Below, piece by piece: positions 18,838 to 27,242 of a stretch of 64,000 bases of DNA (position 1 is its first letter; every line of letters begins with the position of its first letter). Both the position numbers and the translations under genes were made by a program. The notes beneath the pieces are model-generated. The model did no database searches. It had not been told where the DNA came from and saw only the letters and a list, made by a program, of their open reading frames with translations. Source of the DNA: Janibacter cremeus (GTDB taxonomy: Bacteria > Actinomycetota > Actinomycetes > Actinomycetales > Dermatophilaceae); contig NZ_CP115184.1 of NCBI RefSeq assembly GCF_029395675.1, positions 1,116,001 through 1,180,000 on the forward strand, given 5' to 3'.

Positions 18838-20048
18838 GTGACGACATCGACACGCCCCCGCACGCCCGGCCACGCATCCTCGGCCTCGACCTGCTCCGCG
18901 CGGTCGCGGCCTGGCTCGTCCTGCTGTCCCACGTCGCCTTCTGGACGGGGAAGAGCAGCGAGGGCGTCGTCGGCGGGCTCGCCGCCCGGGGTGAGCTCGG
19001 GGTCGCGGTCTTCTTCGCCCTGTCGGCCTTCCTGCTGTCCGCCCCCTTCGTCCGGCGGGCGCTGGGACGACCCGCCCGGTGGTCGCCCGGCACCTACCTC
19101 GTCCGCCGAGCGGCCCGGATCATGCCGGCCTACCTGCTCGCCCTGGCCGGTGTCGTCACCGCGGCCGCGCTGCTCGGTGGGGCCGCGGCGGACGTGCTCG
19201 ACGTCCCGACCGTGCTCGTCCACCTCGTCATCGGCCAGGGGTGGACGGGCCGCACCTTCCCGTCGTTCACCCAGACGTGGAGCCTGACGACCGAGGTCAC
19301 CTTCTACCTGCTCCTCCCCCTCGTCGCCCTCCTGCTGGCCCGTCCGACGAAGGGAGCCGCGCCCACCGCGACGGCCCGGCGCCTGCTCGTGGCCTGCGGT
19401 GTCGTCGCCGTCGTGGGGCTGCTCGGCCAGGGCTTCACCGGTGTGCTGCCCGACCCCGACCCCGCAGGGGTCCTGGGCACCTCGGTGGCCGGGCACGCCG
19501 CGTGGTTCGCCCTCGGGACCGCCGTCACGGTCGTCATCGAGGCCGAGCAGGCGGGCCACCCCCTCACCCGGCACCCCGCCGTGGAGTTCCTGCGCACGAG
19601 TCCCGGGACCCTGCTCGTCCTCGCCGGTGTGCTCTGGCTGGTCGCGTCCACGGACGTGGCCGGGCCCCGGGGGCTGGAGCCGGCGAGCGGTGCCGAGTCG
19701 GTCGCGGCCGAGGCCCTCTACGGGCTCGTCGCCGGGTGCCTGCTGCTCGCGGCGACGACCCGCGGCCTGACGGAGCTGCTCACCGACTCACCGCTCGCCG
19801 GGCCGGCCCGGTGGCTCGGCGACACCTCCTACGCCGTCTTCCTCTGGCACGTCCTCGTGCTCCAGGTCAGCTTCGCGCTGCTGGACCTGCAGCTCTTCGC
19901 CGCCCCCTTCGTCCTCACCCTGGTGCTGACCACGGTCCTCAGTCTGGGTCTGGCGCACCTGTCGTGGAGCCTCGTGGAGCGCCCGGTGCTGGCCCTGGCC
20001 CATCGACGCCGGCACGCACCAGTGCCGCAGCCAGCACCCCGAGCGTGA
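18838..20048 (+). CDS. Acyltransferase 3 family membrane protein, apparent frameshift near its start
   Basis: About 400 residues. An acyltransferase-3 protein with RILGLDLLRAVAAWLVLLSHV at the N-terminus, GELGVAVFFALSAFLLSAPF, about ten helices and LSWSLVERPVLALAHRR at the end; it O-acylates envelope sugars, and an Rv0228-like protein is expected in this position. The conserved reading frame (from about 18858) has no upstream start codon: it opens after a stop at 18822. The only plausible start is GTG at 18838, with TACCGA 7 bases before it, in the neighbouring frame. One extra C in the C5 run at 18855-18859 would join the two frames. This is either a sequencing error, a mutation or slippage. 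A later ATG at 19122 would lose the conserved first third. Confidence 0.75.
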
Positions 20049-23000
20049 GGGCCCCCAGGGCCTGCGCCACCCAGGCCCCGGTCGACTGACGCTCCGCGAC
20101 ACCGAGGACGGACAGTCCCACCCCGGCGCCGGCGAGCACCAGCGCCACCGCGATCGCCCGGAACCGCACGGGCACGAGCGCCCCCACCACGGCCGTGAGC
20201 ACGCCGAGGGGACCGGCCACGATGACCCCGACGGCCGCCGCGGTCAGGACACCGAGCACGATCGGACCCCGTCCGGGCCCCGCCGGCCCGACCGGCCGCG
20301 CGGTCGGGGTCGTCGGGGTCGCCCGCGGGAGGGCGGGGACGGACCGCCCGCGCCGGTGCAGGACCAGCTCCACGGCCCCCCACAGCAGGAGGAGCACGGT
20401 CGCGAGGGCGCCGACGGCCAGGGCAGATCGGTGGGTGCCGTTCGGCGTGAACTCGACGCTGACCGTCGTCGCCGGCCCCTCGGGCAGGACGAACGCCTGC
20501 CGCCACCCGTCGACGGTGGTCGCCCGCAGGCGCTCGCCGTCGGCGGTGGCCCGCCAGCCCTCGTTGGCGCCCTGGGTGAGCACGAGCAGCGAACGCTCCC
20601 CCGGCCCGACGTCGAGGGTCCAGCTGCCGGCGTGCTCGCGGTCGCTGTCCACGGTCCGCGCCCCGGTGACCTCGGGGGTGGTCCAGTCCCGGGGGACCAG
20701 GGCGACCCGCTCGGCCACGAGTCCGGGGACGGCGACGGCCGTGACCGTCCCGTCGCCGGCAGGCAGGTCACCGCAGGCCGTGGCAGGGACGGCCTCGCCG
20801 GCGATGAGGGACTGCCGTGGTGCGCTGAGGGAGAGGCCGATGCGACCGTCCTCCCGTCCGACGGCGCCCGCCTGCGAGCAGTCCAACCGGACCTGCTCCT
20901 GCGGTCCGTCGGTCCCCGGCACGCTCACCTCCGGTGCCGACCACGCGGCCAACCCGGGAGGCCGGGAGAAGGTCAGGGCGAGGTGCCGCGTCCGCTGCCT
21001 CGGGATCGTCAGCGTGGTCCCGCCGGGCAGCACGTGGCGCTCGGAGTCCGTCGCCACGGTGACCCGCCCGACGGCCCGGTCGAGGCGGATGGTCCCGACC
21101 TCCTGCTCGGATCCCAGGTCGATGGCCAGGACGGGGTCGGCCACCCCGGACGCGGGGGTCCACCGGGTGTCCGGGTCGCCGTCGAGAGCGGCCACGGGCC
21201 AGTGCTCGAGGTCCGAGGACGAGGCGAAGGCGTCCGGAAGGGTGCTGCCGTGCAACCGCCACGGTGCAGCGACCAGGTCCTGCCCGGCCGCACCGGGCCG
21301 GATGCGCACGGTGGCCGAGATCTGCGTCCTCGGGAGCTGCCCGACACGCCGCACGAGGCTGCTCGGGTCCTCCCCCGCGGTGAGGTCGGCGCCGGCCCGC
21401 GGGTCCCGGGTGAGCAGGACCGGGCCGCTGCCCCCGGGCAGCTCGAGACCCGTGCCGAGCTCCGGCCCGCCGCCGAGCTCGATCTCACGCACGCCCACCG
21501 GGCGGGCGTCGCCATCGTCATCCTCCGGCTGCGTGCTCAGCTCGATCGTGACCTCGTCGCGCTCGGTGCCGTCGAGGGGGACGCGCCAGGTCATCGAGTC
21601 CTCCGGGCGGGTCCCCTCCTCACCGTCGACGGTGACCGAGACGAGGCGTCCGAGGTCGCCGCCCCACGCCTCGTGGACGAGCACCTCGTGCGGGGAGGCG
21701 GATTCGTCGAGGTGGAGGGTGACCCGCTGCGTCGCGGCGCCGTCACCACTGACCCAGGCGGTCTCCGGGTCACCGTCGACGAGCGCCGGGGCGCCCTCCC
21801 CCGCACTCCCCGGGGCGGGGGCGAAGGGGGATGCGGCACTCGAGCTGGTGGCGATCCCGGACAGGCCGGTCCAGAAGCGGGTCGTCCACCCCCGGGTCGC
21901 GTCCTCTCCGTGCGTCGCGGGACCGGTGAGCGCCCGGCTGCCCACGAGCGCGGGCCGGGCGTCCGCGGCGGTCAGGGTCGGACCGCTGCCACCGGCCGGT
22001 GGGCGGCCGGAGTTGAGCGCCTGCCAGCGAAGGGTGTCGGTGCGCACCTCGGCCGGCCGGTCCGCGGTGGGTTGCCGCATCACCGACTCGGGGTCGAGGA
22101 GGCCCGCCGCGACGAGGGAGAACCACCCATCGGGCGATGCCGCCGCCGTGACCACGGTGTCGATCGGGACCGCGGTCGCCGGTGACACCGGCTCCTCGAG
22201 CCGCCAGATGCTGATCTCCTCGCTGCCCTCCCCGTGGGACCACGTGCGCGTGAGCCCCGGGGACGCCTCGAGGGTGGCGGCCACCTGTCGCGGGTCCACG
22301 GTCGCGAGGTCCGCCCTCAGCCCTCCGCGCACGACGACGCGCGAGATCCCCATCCGGCGCAGGCCCGCGGCCAGCTGCGGCTGGCTGCGCCCGGTGGCCG
22401 CGAGCGCGTCCACGTGGTCGAGCACGCGGGTGGCCCCCGGGTGCCCCAGCGGTGCGGCGGCCCGGACGAGGACCGGCGAGGACGCCAGGGCGCGCAGCGG
22501 CTCGTCGGTGACGCGGCCCCAGGTGAAGTCGGCCGTGCGCGCTCCGGGCAGGACCAGGGTCGTCCCTCCGTCCTCCTCGGCCAGGGCATCCACCCGCGCG
22601 GCGGTCTGCGACCAGGTCGCGGGGATGCCACCCGGCGCCCAGGCGTCACCGACCCGCCCCTGCCACACCGGCGACAGCGCCCCGACGAGGGCCAGGACGG
22701 TGGTGACCACGACGGCCTGCCGGACGACGGGCCCGGCCCCCCGGTCGACCCGGGTCGCCCAGTGGCTCAGCAGACCGACGCCGACGGCGACCGGCAGCCG
22801 CACGAGCAGGTCGGCCTTGTGGACGTTGCGGAAGGGGGCGAGCGGCCCGTCCAGAAGGTTCTGGACCGGCTCGGCGAGGATCCCCGAGGCGGCGCCCGTC
22901 CGGCCCATCGTCATGGTGACCGCGCCCAGGAGGACCAGCACGAGGGCCCACCGCGTGAGGTGGACCGAGCCCCCTTCGTCCTCGGTCGTGACCGGCTCGG

Positions 23001-23991
23001 ACCGCCGCCGCACGAGTCCGGCGAGCCCGAGCCCCGCGAGCACCGTCGTCGCGATGATCGCGGTCACCGACTGCGCGAGCACCCACCCGCTCTGCCACGT
23101 CGGGTGGTCCCCCGCGGTGAGGATGAAGGCGATCCAGTGCTCGGTCCCCCGCAGCACGTTGGTCACCGACGCCACGGCCGTGGTCGTGGCGGCCACCTCG
23201 ATGTGGTCGAGGAAGGGGTAGGAGTAGCGCCCGAGGACGACCAGCGGCCCGAGCCACCACAGGGCACCCAGGCCGCTCCCGAGCAGCCACCACGGCAGGG
23301 CCCGCCCCCTCTGCCTGCCGGCCGGCGCGAGCACGACCCACGCCGCCGCCGGCACGAGGGCGACGAGGGAGACCGTGGCGTTGACCCCACCGAGGCAGGC
23401 CGTGAGGAGGCCGGTGGCCGCGGCGCCGCCACGGCGGCCCACCACCCCGCTCCCGAGGCCGACCATCCGGTCGGCGGCGAGCACCAGCCAGGGCGCCAGC
23501 GCGTACGGCCACACCTCGACGGAGATCTCGGCCAGGACCGTGAGGACCCGCGGTGACAGGGCGAAGACGGCGCCGGTGACCAGTGCGGGCACCGTCGGCA
23601 GGCCGGCCACGCGACGGGCGAGCCTCTCCGCGCCCACGAAGGCGACGACGAGGAGGAGGGTCCACCAGAGCCTCTGGGTGACCCAGCCCGACAGCCCGAC
23701 CGCGTCGCCGGCGAGGAAGAGGGTGCCCATCGGCCAGAGGTAGCCGTAGGCCTGGTTCTGCAGCTCGCCGATGCCGGTGTGGTCGTTCCACGCCCACAGG
23801 GCACGCTGCAGGTACCTGGAGGGCGCGACCACGAGGTCGGTCTTGGTGTCCGGCTGGAGGCGGCCGGGGGCGATGAGCCACGGCAGGACGCCCACGAGCA
23901 CCGTCGCCGCGAGCCGCTGCACCCGCCGCCGGACCTCCTCGACGGCTCCCCCGGCGTCCGTCGGCGACCCGGGGTCCTGCGGCGCGGTCAT
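19939..23991 (-). CDS. aftD: AftD-like arabinofuranosyltransferase (GT-C, DUF3367)
   Basis: 1350 residues. A GT-C glycosyltransferase: an N-terminal multi-helix domain with the lumenal acidic motif PDTKTDL near 52-58 and QNQAYGYLWPMG, a central extracytoplasmic region with two discoidin-like carbohydrate-binding modules (DGDPETAW near 739 and DGDPDTRW near 937), and C-terminal helices near 1195-1310. The architecture and length match AftD, which adds alpha-(1->3) arabinofuranose branches in the mycobacterial wall. Donor and acceptor in this organism are unknown. ATG overlaps the upstream methyltransferase stop (ATGA). Its 3' end overlaps the convergent acyltransferase by 110 bases. Confidence 0.88.
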   Translation of the reverse strand: MTAPQDPGSPTDAGGAVEEVRRRVQRLAATVLVGVLPWLIAPGRLQPDTKTDLVVAPSRYLQRALWAWNDHTGIGELQNQAYGYLWPMGTLFLAGDAVGLSGWVTQRLWWTLLLVVAFVGAERLARRVAGLPTVPALVTGAVFALSPRVLTVLAEISVEVWPYALAPWLVLAADRMVGLGSGVVGRRGGAAATGLLTACLGGVNATVSLVALVPAAAWVVLAPAGRQRGRALPWWLLGSGLGALWWLGPLVVLGRYSYPFLDHIEVAATTTAVASVTNVLRGTEHWIAFILTAGDHPTWQSGWVLAQSVTAIIATTVLAGLGLAGLVRRRSEPVTTEDEGGSVHLTRWALVLVLLGAVTMTMGRTGAASGILAEPVQNLLDGPLAPFRNVHKADLLVRLPVAVGVGLLSHWATRVDRGAGPVVRQAVVVTTVLALVGALSPVWQGRVGDAWAPGGIPATWSQTAARVDALAEEDGGTTLVLPGARTADFTWGRVTDEPLRALASSPVLVRAAAPLGHPGATRVLDHVDALAATGRSQPQLAAGLRRMGISRVVVRGGLRADLATVDPRQVAATLEASPGLTRTWSHGEGSEEISIWRLEEPVSPATAVPIDTVVTAAASPDGWFSLVAAGLLDPESVMRQPTADRPAEVRTDTLRWQALNSGRPPAGGSGPTLTAADARPALVGSRALTGPATHGEDATRGWTTRFWTGLSGIATSSSAASPFAPAPGSAGEGAPALVDGDPETAWVSGDGAATQRVTLHLDESASPHEVLVHEAWGGDLGRLVSVTVDGEEGTRPEDSMTWRVPLDGTERDEVTIELSTQPEDDDGDARPVGVREIELGGGPELGTGLELPGGSGPVLLTRDPRAGADLTAGEDPSSLVRRVGQLPRTQISATVRIRPGAAGQDLVAAPWRLHGSTLPDAFASSSDLEHWPVAALDGDPDTRWTPASGVADPVLAIDLGSEQEVGTIRLDRAVGRVTVATDSERHVLPGGTTLTIPRQRTRHLALTFSRPPGLAAWSAPEVSVPGTDGPQEQVRLDCSQAGAVGREDGRIGLSLSAPRQSLIAGEAVPATACGDLPAGDGTVTAVAVPGLVAERVALVPRDWTTPEVTGARTVDSDREHAGSWTLDVGPGERSLLVLTQGANEGWRATADGERLRATTVDGWRQAFVLPEGPATTVSVEFTPNGTHRSALAVGALATVLLLLWGAVELVLHRRGRSVPALPRATPTTPTARPVGPAGPGRGPIVLGVLTAAAVGVIVAGPLGVLTAVVGALVPVRFRAIAVALVLAGAGVGLSVLGVAERQSTGAWVAQALGALTLGVLAAALVRAGVDGPGPAPGAPRGSTTGAPDPD

Positions 23992-25628
23992 CGCCGCCGG
24001 AGGATGAGCAGGAGGTTCCACGTGACGACCTCCCGGACGCCGGGCAGCCGCAGGACCGGCGCGCACCAGTCGGGCAGGTAGCGCGGACGGGCCGCGAGGA
24101 CGTCGGCGTCCGCCGACCGGGCCCACTCCAGCCCCTGGCGCACCGAGACGCGGTGGAGGGTCTCACCGACCCGGTTCTTCGGCGGGTGCCCGTGCCTGCG
24201 CTCGTAGCGGCGGATGGCCCGCTGGCCCCCGAGCCAGTGCCAGGGCGAGGTCTCGTGCCCGCCCCAGGGCGAGAGCCAGTTGGTGTAGGAGAGGAAGACG
24301 ATCCCCCCGGGCCGGGTCACGCGCAGCAGCTCGTCGGCCACCGCCTCGGGGTCCGGGACGTGCTCCCACATGTTGCTCGAGAAGACGACGTCGACCGAGC
24401 CGTCGGCCAGCGGCAGCTGCCGGGCGTCCCCGACCACGCCCTGCTCGCTCACGGAGGCGACCGTCGCGTCGTGGTCGAGGGGGAGGTACCGCGCCCCCTC
24501 CTGGCGGAAGGCCTGCGCGAACTCGCTCGGGCCCGCTCCGACGTCCAGCACCGTCCGCCCGCGCAGCTCGGTGTGCTCCCGCAGGAGGTCGATCGAGTCC
24601 GCCGCCAGCTCCGAGTAGAAGCGGTGCGGGTCCGTCTGCTCGACGAGGAAGGAGGAGAAGAGGCGCACCGAGCGTCGGATCCCGCGATGCGCGGCGGGCG
24701 GGCTGGTCATCGGCACGTCACCCATCGGCGGAACGCCACCATGGCCACCGGATCCGTCCTGCCGACGGGCGACCAGCTGCAGCGTCGGCCGGGTCCGTGG
24801 CCGCACGAGGCGCTGGGCGAGCACGAGCGGCAGGCTCGCGACCGCGGAGGCCACCACGGCCCTCGAACCGAGCACGCCGTGGGGTCGCGGGCCCGGTCGC
24901 AGGGCCCGGGCCACGCTCGCGGCGTCGACGCTGAGGCTGTCGAGCAGGAGGCGACGGACCTCGATGTCGACGAAGCCCGCGGCCTCGGCCGCCCGCGCGA
25001 GCGAGTCGGCCGTGAAGAACCGCACGTGCGTGGGGTCCTCGAGCATCCACCACGCCGCCCCGTAGCGCTCGAGTGCCGTGCTGTCACCGGCCGGGGTGAG
25101 GAAGCTCACGCGCCCGCCCGGGCGCAGCAGGTCGTGGGAGACCGCGAGCGCCCGGTGGGGGTCCGCCACGTGCTCGAGCACGTGGACACCGTAGACGAGG
25201 TCCTGCTCGCCCGGCAGCGCCGACGCGTCCTCGATCCCGCCCACGCGCAGGTCACCCCGGGCCCGCACCACCGGGTCCACGTCGACGAGCAGCTGGTCCG
25301 GGTCGACGCCGGAGACCTCGGCGCCGTCGTCGAGGAAGCGGCGCAGGAGGGCGCCCGACCCGTACCCGATCTCGAGGACACGGGCCGGGAGGCCGTCACG
25401 CACCAGCTCCCGGTGGGTCAGGTCCAGACGGATCCGGTCGAGGGTGGGCTCACCCCCGTAGGCCAGGTCACGGTGATCGGCCGGGCAGCGCCCGAGATCG
25501 CGCCGGAGGTGGCCGCACCGGGTGCAGCGGTCGAGGACGCCCCCACCCCTGAGGGCCTCGCCGAGGACCAAGGAGCCGCACATCTCACACTGCGATCGGG
25601 GCGTTTGGCCTACCGTTGGGTAACTCAC
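23988..25628 (-). CDS. Fused double SAM-dependent methyltransferase
   Basis: 546 residues in one uninterrupted frame containing two complete class I methyltransferase domains. Domain 1 (about 1-290) begins with a zinc-ribbon CEMC...CTRCG, then VLEIGYGSGALLRRF and VYGVHVLEHVADPHRAL. Domain 2 (about 310-546) has TVLDVGAGPSEFAQAF and VVFSSNMWEHVPDPEAV, and ends NLLLILRRR, resembling mycobacterial Rv0224c. The two are joined by a Gly/Pro-rich linker containing in-frame ATGs but no stop. Likely role: methylation of envelope sugars (inference from aftD coupling). GTG at 25628 has a TAGGCT -10 box 6 bases upstream. Confidence 0.85.
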   Translation of the reverse strand: MSYPTVGQTPRSQCEMCGSLVLGEALRGGGVLDRCTRCGHLRRDLGRCPADHRDLAYGGEPTLDRIRLDLTHRELVRDGLPARVLEIGYGSGALLRRFLDDGAEVSGVDPDQLLVDVDPVVRARGDLRVGGIEDASALPGEQDLVYGVHVLEHVADPHRALAVSHDLLRPGGRVSFLTPAGDSTALERYGAAWWMLEDPTHVRFFTADSLARAAEAAGFVDIEVRRLLLDSLSVDAASVARALRPGPRPHGVLGSRAVVASAVASLPLVLAQRLVRPRTRPTLQLVARRQDGSGGHGGVPPMGDVPMTSPPAAHRGIRRSVRLFSSFLVEQTDPHRFYSELAADSIDLLREHTELRGRTVLDVGAGPSEFAQAFRQEGARYLPLDHDATVASVSEQGVVGDARQLPLADGSVDVVFSSNMWEHVPDPEAVADELLRVTRPGGIVFLSYTNWLSPWGGHETSPWHWLGGQRAIRRYERRHGHPPKNRVGETLHRVSVRQGLEWARSADADVLAARPRYLPDWCAPVLRLPGVREVVTWNLLLILRRR

Positions 25629-25644
25629 AGCAGTAGCCTACTGT
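25616..25644 (+). promoter_or_regulatory. Promoter of the GT4 gene
   Basis: TTGGGT (25616-25621), a 17-base spacer and TACTGT (25639-25644). This is the best -35/-10 pair in the window. It overlaps the oppositely directed -10 of the methyltransferase. Confidence 0.6.
25635..25640 (-). promoter_or_regulatory. -10 box of leaderless methyltransferase-fusion promoter
   Basis: TAGGCT on the minus strand, 6 bases before the GTG at 25628. It shares two bases with the plus-strand -10 of the neighbouring GT4 gene. Confidence 0.6.
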
Positions 25645-25680
25645 CGGCGCCGGATCTCCCGGTGTCGGCAAGGAGAGACG

Positions 25681-26931
25681 ATGACGACGAGCAGGACCTC
25701 GCCGAAGACCCCCCTTCGGGTGCTGTACCTGTCCTGGCGCGACCGCGAGAACCCGGAAGCGGGCGGGGCCGAGACCTTCACCGAGCGGACCTCCGAGGTC
25801 CTTACCCGGCAGGGCCACGAGGTGACGATCTTCACCGCCTCCTACCCCGGTGCCAGCCCACGCACCCGGCACGGTGACGTGCAGGTCGTCCGCCGCGGCT
25901 CGAAGTTCAGCGTCTACCTGCACGGGATGTGGCACCTCCTGCGGCACGGCCGCGACTACGACATCGTGCTCGACGTGCAGAACGGCGTGCCCTTCTGGTC
26001 ACCGCTGGTGTCGAGGGCCCCGGTCATCAACATCGTCCACCACGTCCACCGGGAGCAGTGGGGTGTCGTGTTCAACGAGTCCGTGGCGCGCCTGGGGTGG
26101 CTCCTGGAGTCGAAGGTCGCCCCCTGGGTCTACCGCAGGAACCGGTACGTGACGGTCTCCAAGTCGACCCGTGACGAGCTCGCGGGCCTGGGCGTCGACC
26201 CCGGCCGGGTCGACCTGGTCTACTCGGGCAACGACCGACCGGAGGACCTGGACCGCTTCGCGGCCATGGAGCGCACCGAGACCCCTTCGATCCTCTTCCT
26301 GGGTCGCCTCGTGCCGCACAAGCACGTCGAGCAGGCCGTCGACATCCTCGCCTCACGGGCGGCGACCCACCCCACTCTCGAGCTGCACGTCGTCGGTGGC
26401 GGCTACTGGGAGGCGGAGATCGCCAAGCACGCCCAGGAGCGTGGTGTGGCCGAGCGCGTCCACCTCCACGGCTTCGTCGACGAGCCGGTCAAGCACGAGC
26501 TGCTGGCCCGCGCGTGGGCCGTCGTCATGCCCTCGCACAAGGAGGGGTGGGGCCTGACGATCGTCGAGGCCGGCCTGCACGGCACCCCGGCCGTCGCCTA
26601 CTCCTTCGCCGGCGGGCCGAGCGAGTCCATCGTGCACGGCCGCACCGGTCTGCTGGCCGACTCGGTCGAGCAGTTCGAGGAGCACGTGATCGACCTCATC
26701 GACGACCCCGTGCTCCGGCGCACCCTGGGCCGCACCGCCCGCCTCTACGCCAGCTCCTTCGACTGGGGCCGCACCGGACGACGTCTGGAGTCGGTGATCG
26801 CGTCCGTCGTCGGCCACGCCGACCGGTACCGCGACGACGTCATCGACCTCGACGCCCTCATCGCCACCCGTCCGCCCGAGGCCGCCGCCGACGGCGCCCA
26901 CGAGGAGGAGCTGGAGGCCATCGCGTCCTGA
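25681..26931 (+). CDS. GT4 family glycosyltransferase (Rv0225-like)
   Basis: 416 residues, GT-B fold. The N-terminal NPEAGGAETFTERTSEVL block binds acceptor; the C-terminal EGWGLTIVE (EX7E motif, near 287-295) and AGGPSESIVHG bind the nucleotide-sugar. Retaining transferase of the GT4 family, cytosolic face of the membrane. ATG at 25681 is preceded by AAGGAGA with good spacing. It is divergent from the methyltransferase-aftD operon. The last 30 residues are acidic. In mycobacteria the equivalent gene lies beside the methyltransferase Rv0224c; donor and acceptor are not predictable. Confidence 0.9.
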   Translation: MTTSRTSPKTPLRVLYLSWRDRENPEAGGAETFTERTSEVLTRQGHEVTIFTASYPGASPRTRHGDVQVVRRGSKFSVYLHGMWHLLRHGRDYDIVLDVQNGVPFWSPLVSRAPVINIVHHVHREQWGVVFNESVARLGWLLESKVAPWVYRRNRYVTVSKSTRDELAGLGVDPGRVDLVYSGNDRPEDLDRFAAMERTETPSILFLGRLVPHKHVEQAVDILASRAATHPTLELHVVGGGYWEAEIAKHAQERGVAERVHLHGFVDEPVKHELLARAWAVVMPSHKEGWGLTIVEAGLHGTPAVAYSFAGGPSESIVHGRTGLLADSVEQFEEHVIDLIDDPVLRRTLGRTARLYASSFDWGRTGRRLESVIASVVGHADRYRDDVIDLDALIATRPPEAAADGAHEEELEAIAS

Positions 26932-26962
26932 TCGACGCGAGCACCCCACTCCCCGGGCACCG

Positions 26963-27000
26963 CGAAGGGGGCCGTCCGCACCGGCGGACGGCCCCCTTCG
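26963..27000. terminator. Bidirectional terminator with perfect 16-bp stem
   Basis: CGAAGGGGGCCGTCCG pairs perfectly with CGGACGGCCCCCTTCG around a 6-base loop, between the convergent GT4 and DUF2613 genes. Each arm ends in the over-represented 9-mer. Confidence 0.85.
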
Positions 27001-27010
27001 TCGTGCGGGG

Positions 27011-27163
27011 TCAGCTGTTGTAGTTGATGACCTGCTGGTTCTCCTGCGGGATGGATGCGTTGTTCTGGGACTGGACGATGCCAAAGATGGCCAGGGCCGC
27101 GACGAGCGCGCCCAGAACGGTGCCGCCGACGTTGTAGGCGATCTTCTTCGAGCCGGTGTTCAC
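27011..27163 (-). CDS. DUF2613-type small membrane protein
   Basis: 50 residues: a short basic N-terminus (NTGSKKIAYNV), one hydrophobic segment of about 21 residues (GGTVLGALVAALAIFGIV) and a Gln/Asn-rich C-terminal tail. It matches the small actinobacterial DUF2613 family, whose M. tuberculosis member (Rv0236A) sits beside aftD. GTG at 27163 is fixed by an excellent GGAGGG 7 bases upstream. It lies alone between the GT4 terminator and the GT-C operon. It may be a small partner of the arabinosyltransferases, by context only. Confidence 0.75.
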   Translation of the reverse strand: MNTGSKKIAYNVGGTVLGALVAALAIFGIVQSQNNASIPQENQQVINYNS

Positions 27164-27197
27164 TGCAGAGCCCTCCAGGAGTGGATGTCTTTCGTCC

Positions 27198-27203
27198 ATG
27201 GTA
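27198..27203 (-). promoter_or_regulatory. Probable -10 box for the DUF2613 gene
   Basis: TACCAT on the minus strand, about 35 bases before the GTG; the leader contains GGAGGG. It lies in a locally AT-richer stretch. Confidence 0.4.
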
Positions 27204-27242
27204 TACCCACGAGTCACTAGGGCGCGACCGTTGCGTCCGGTG

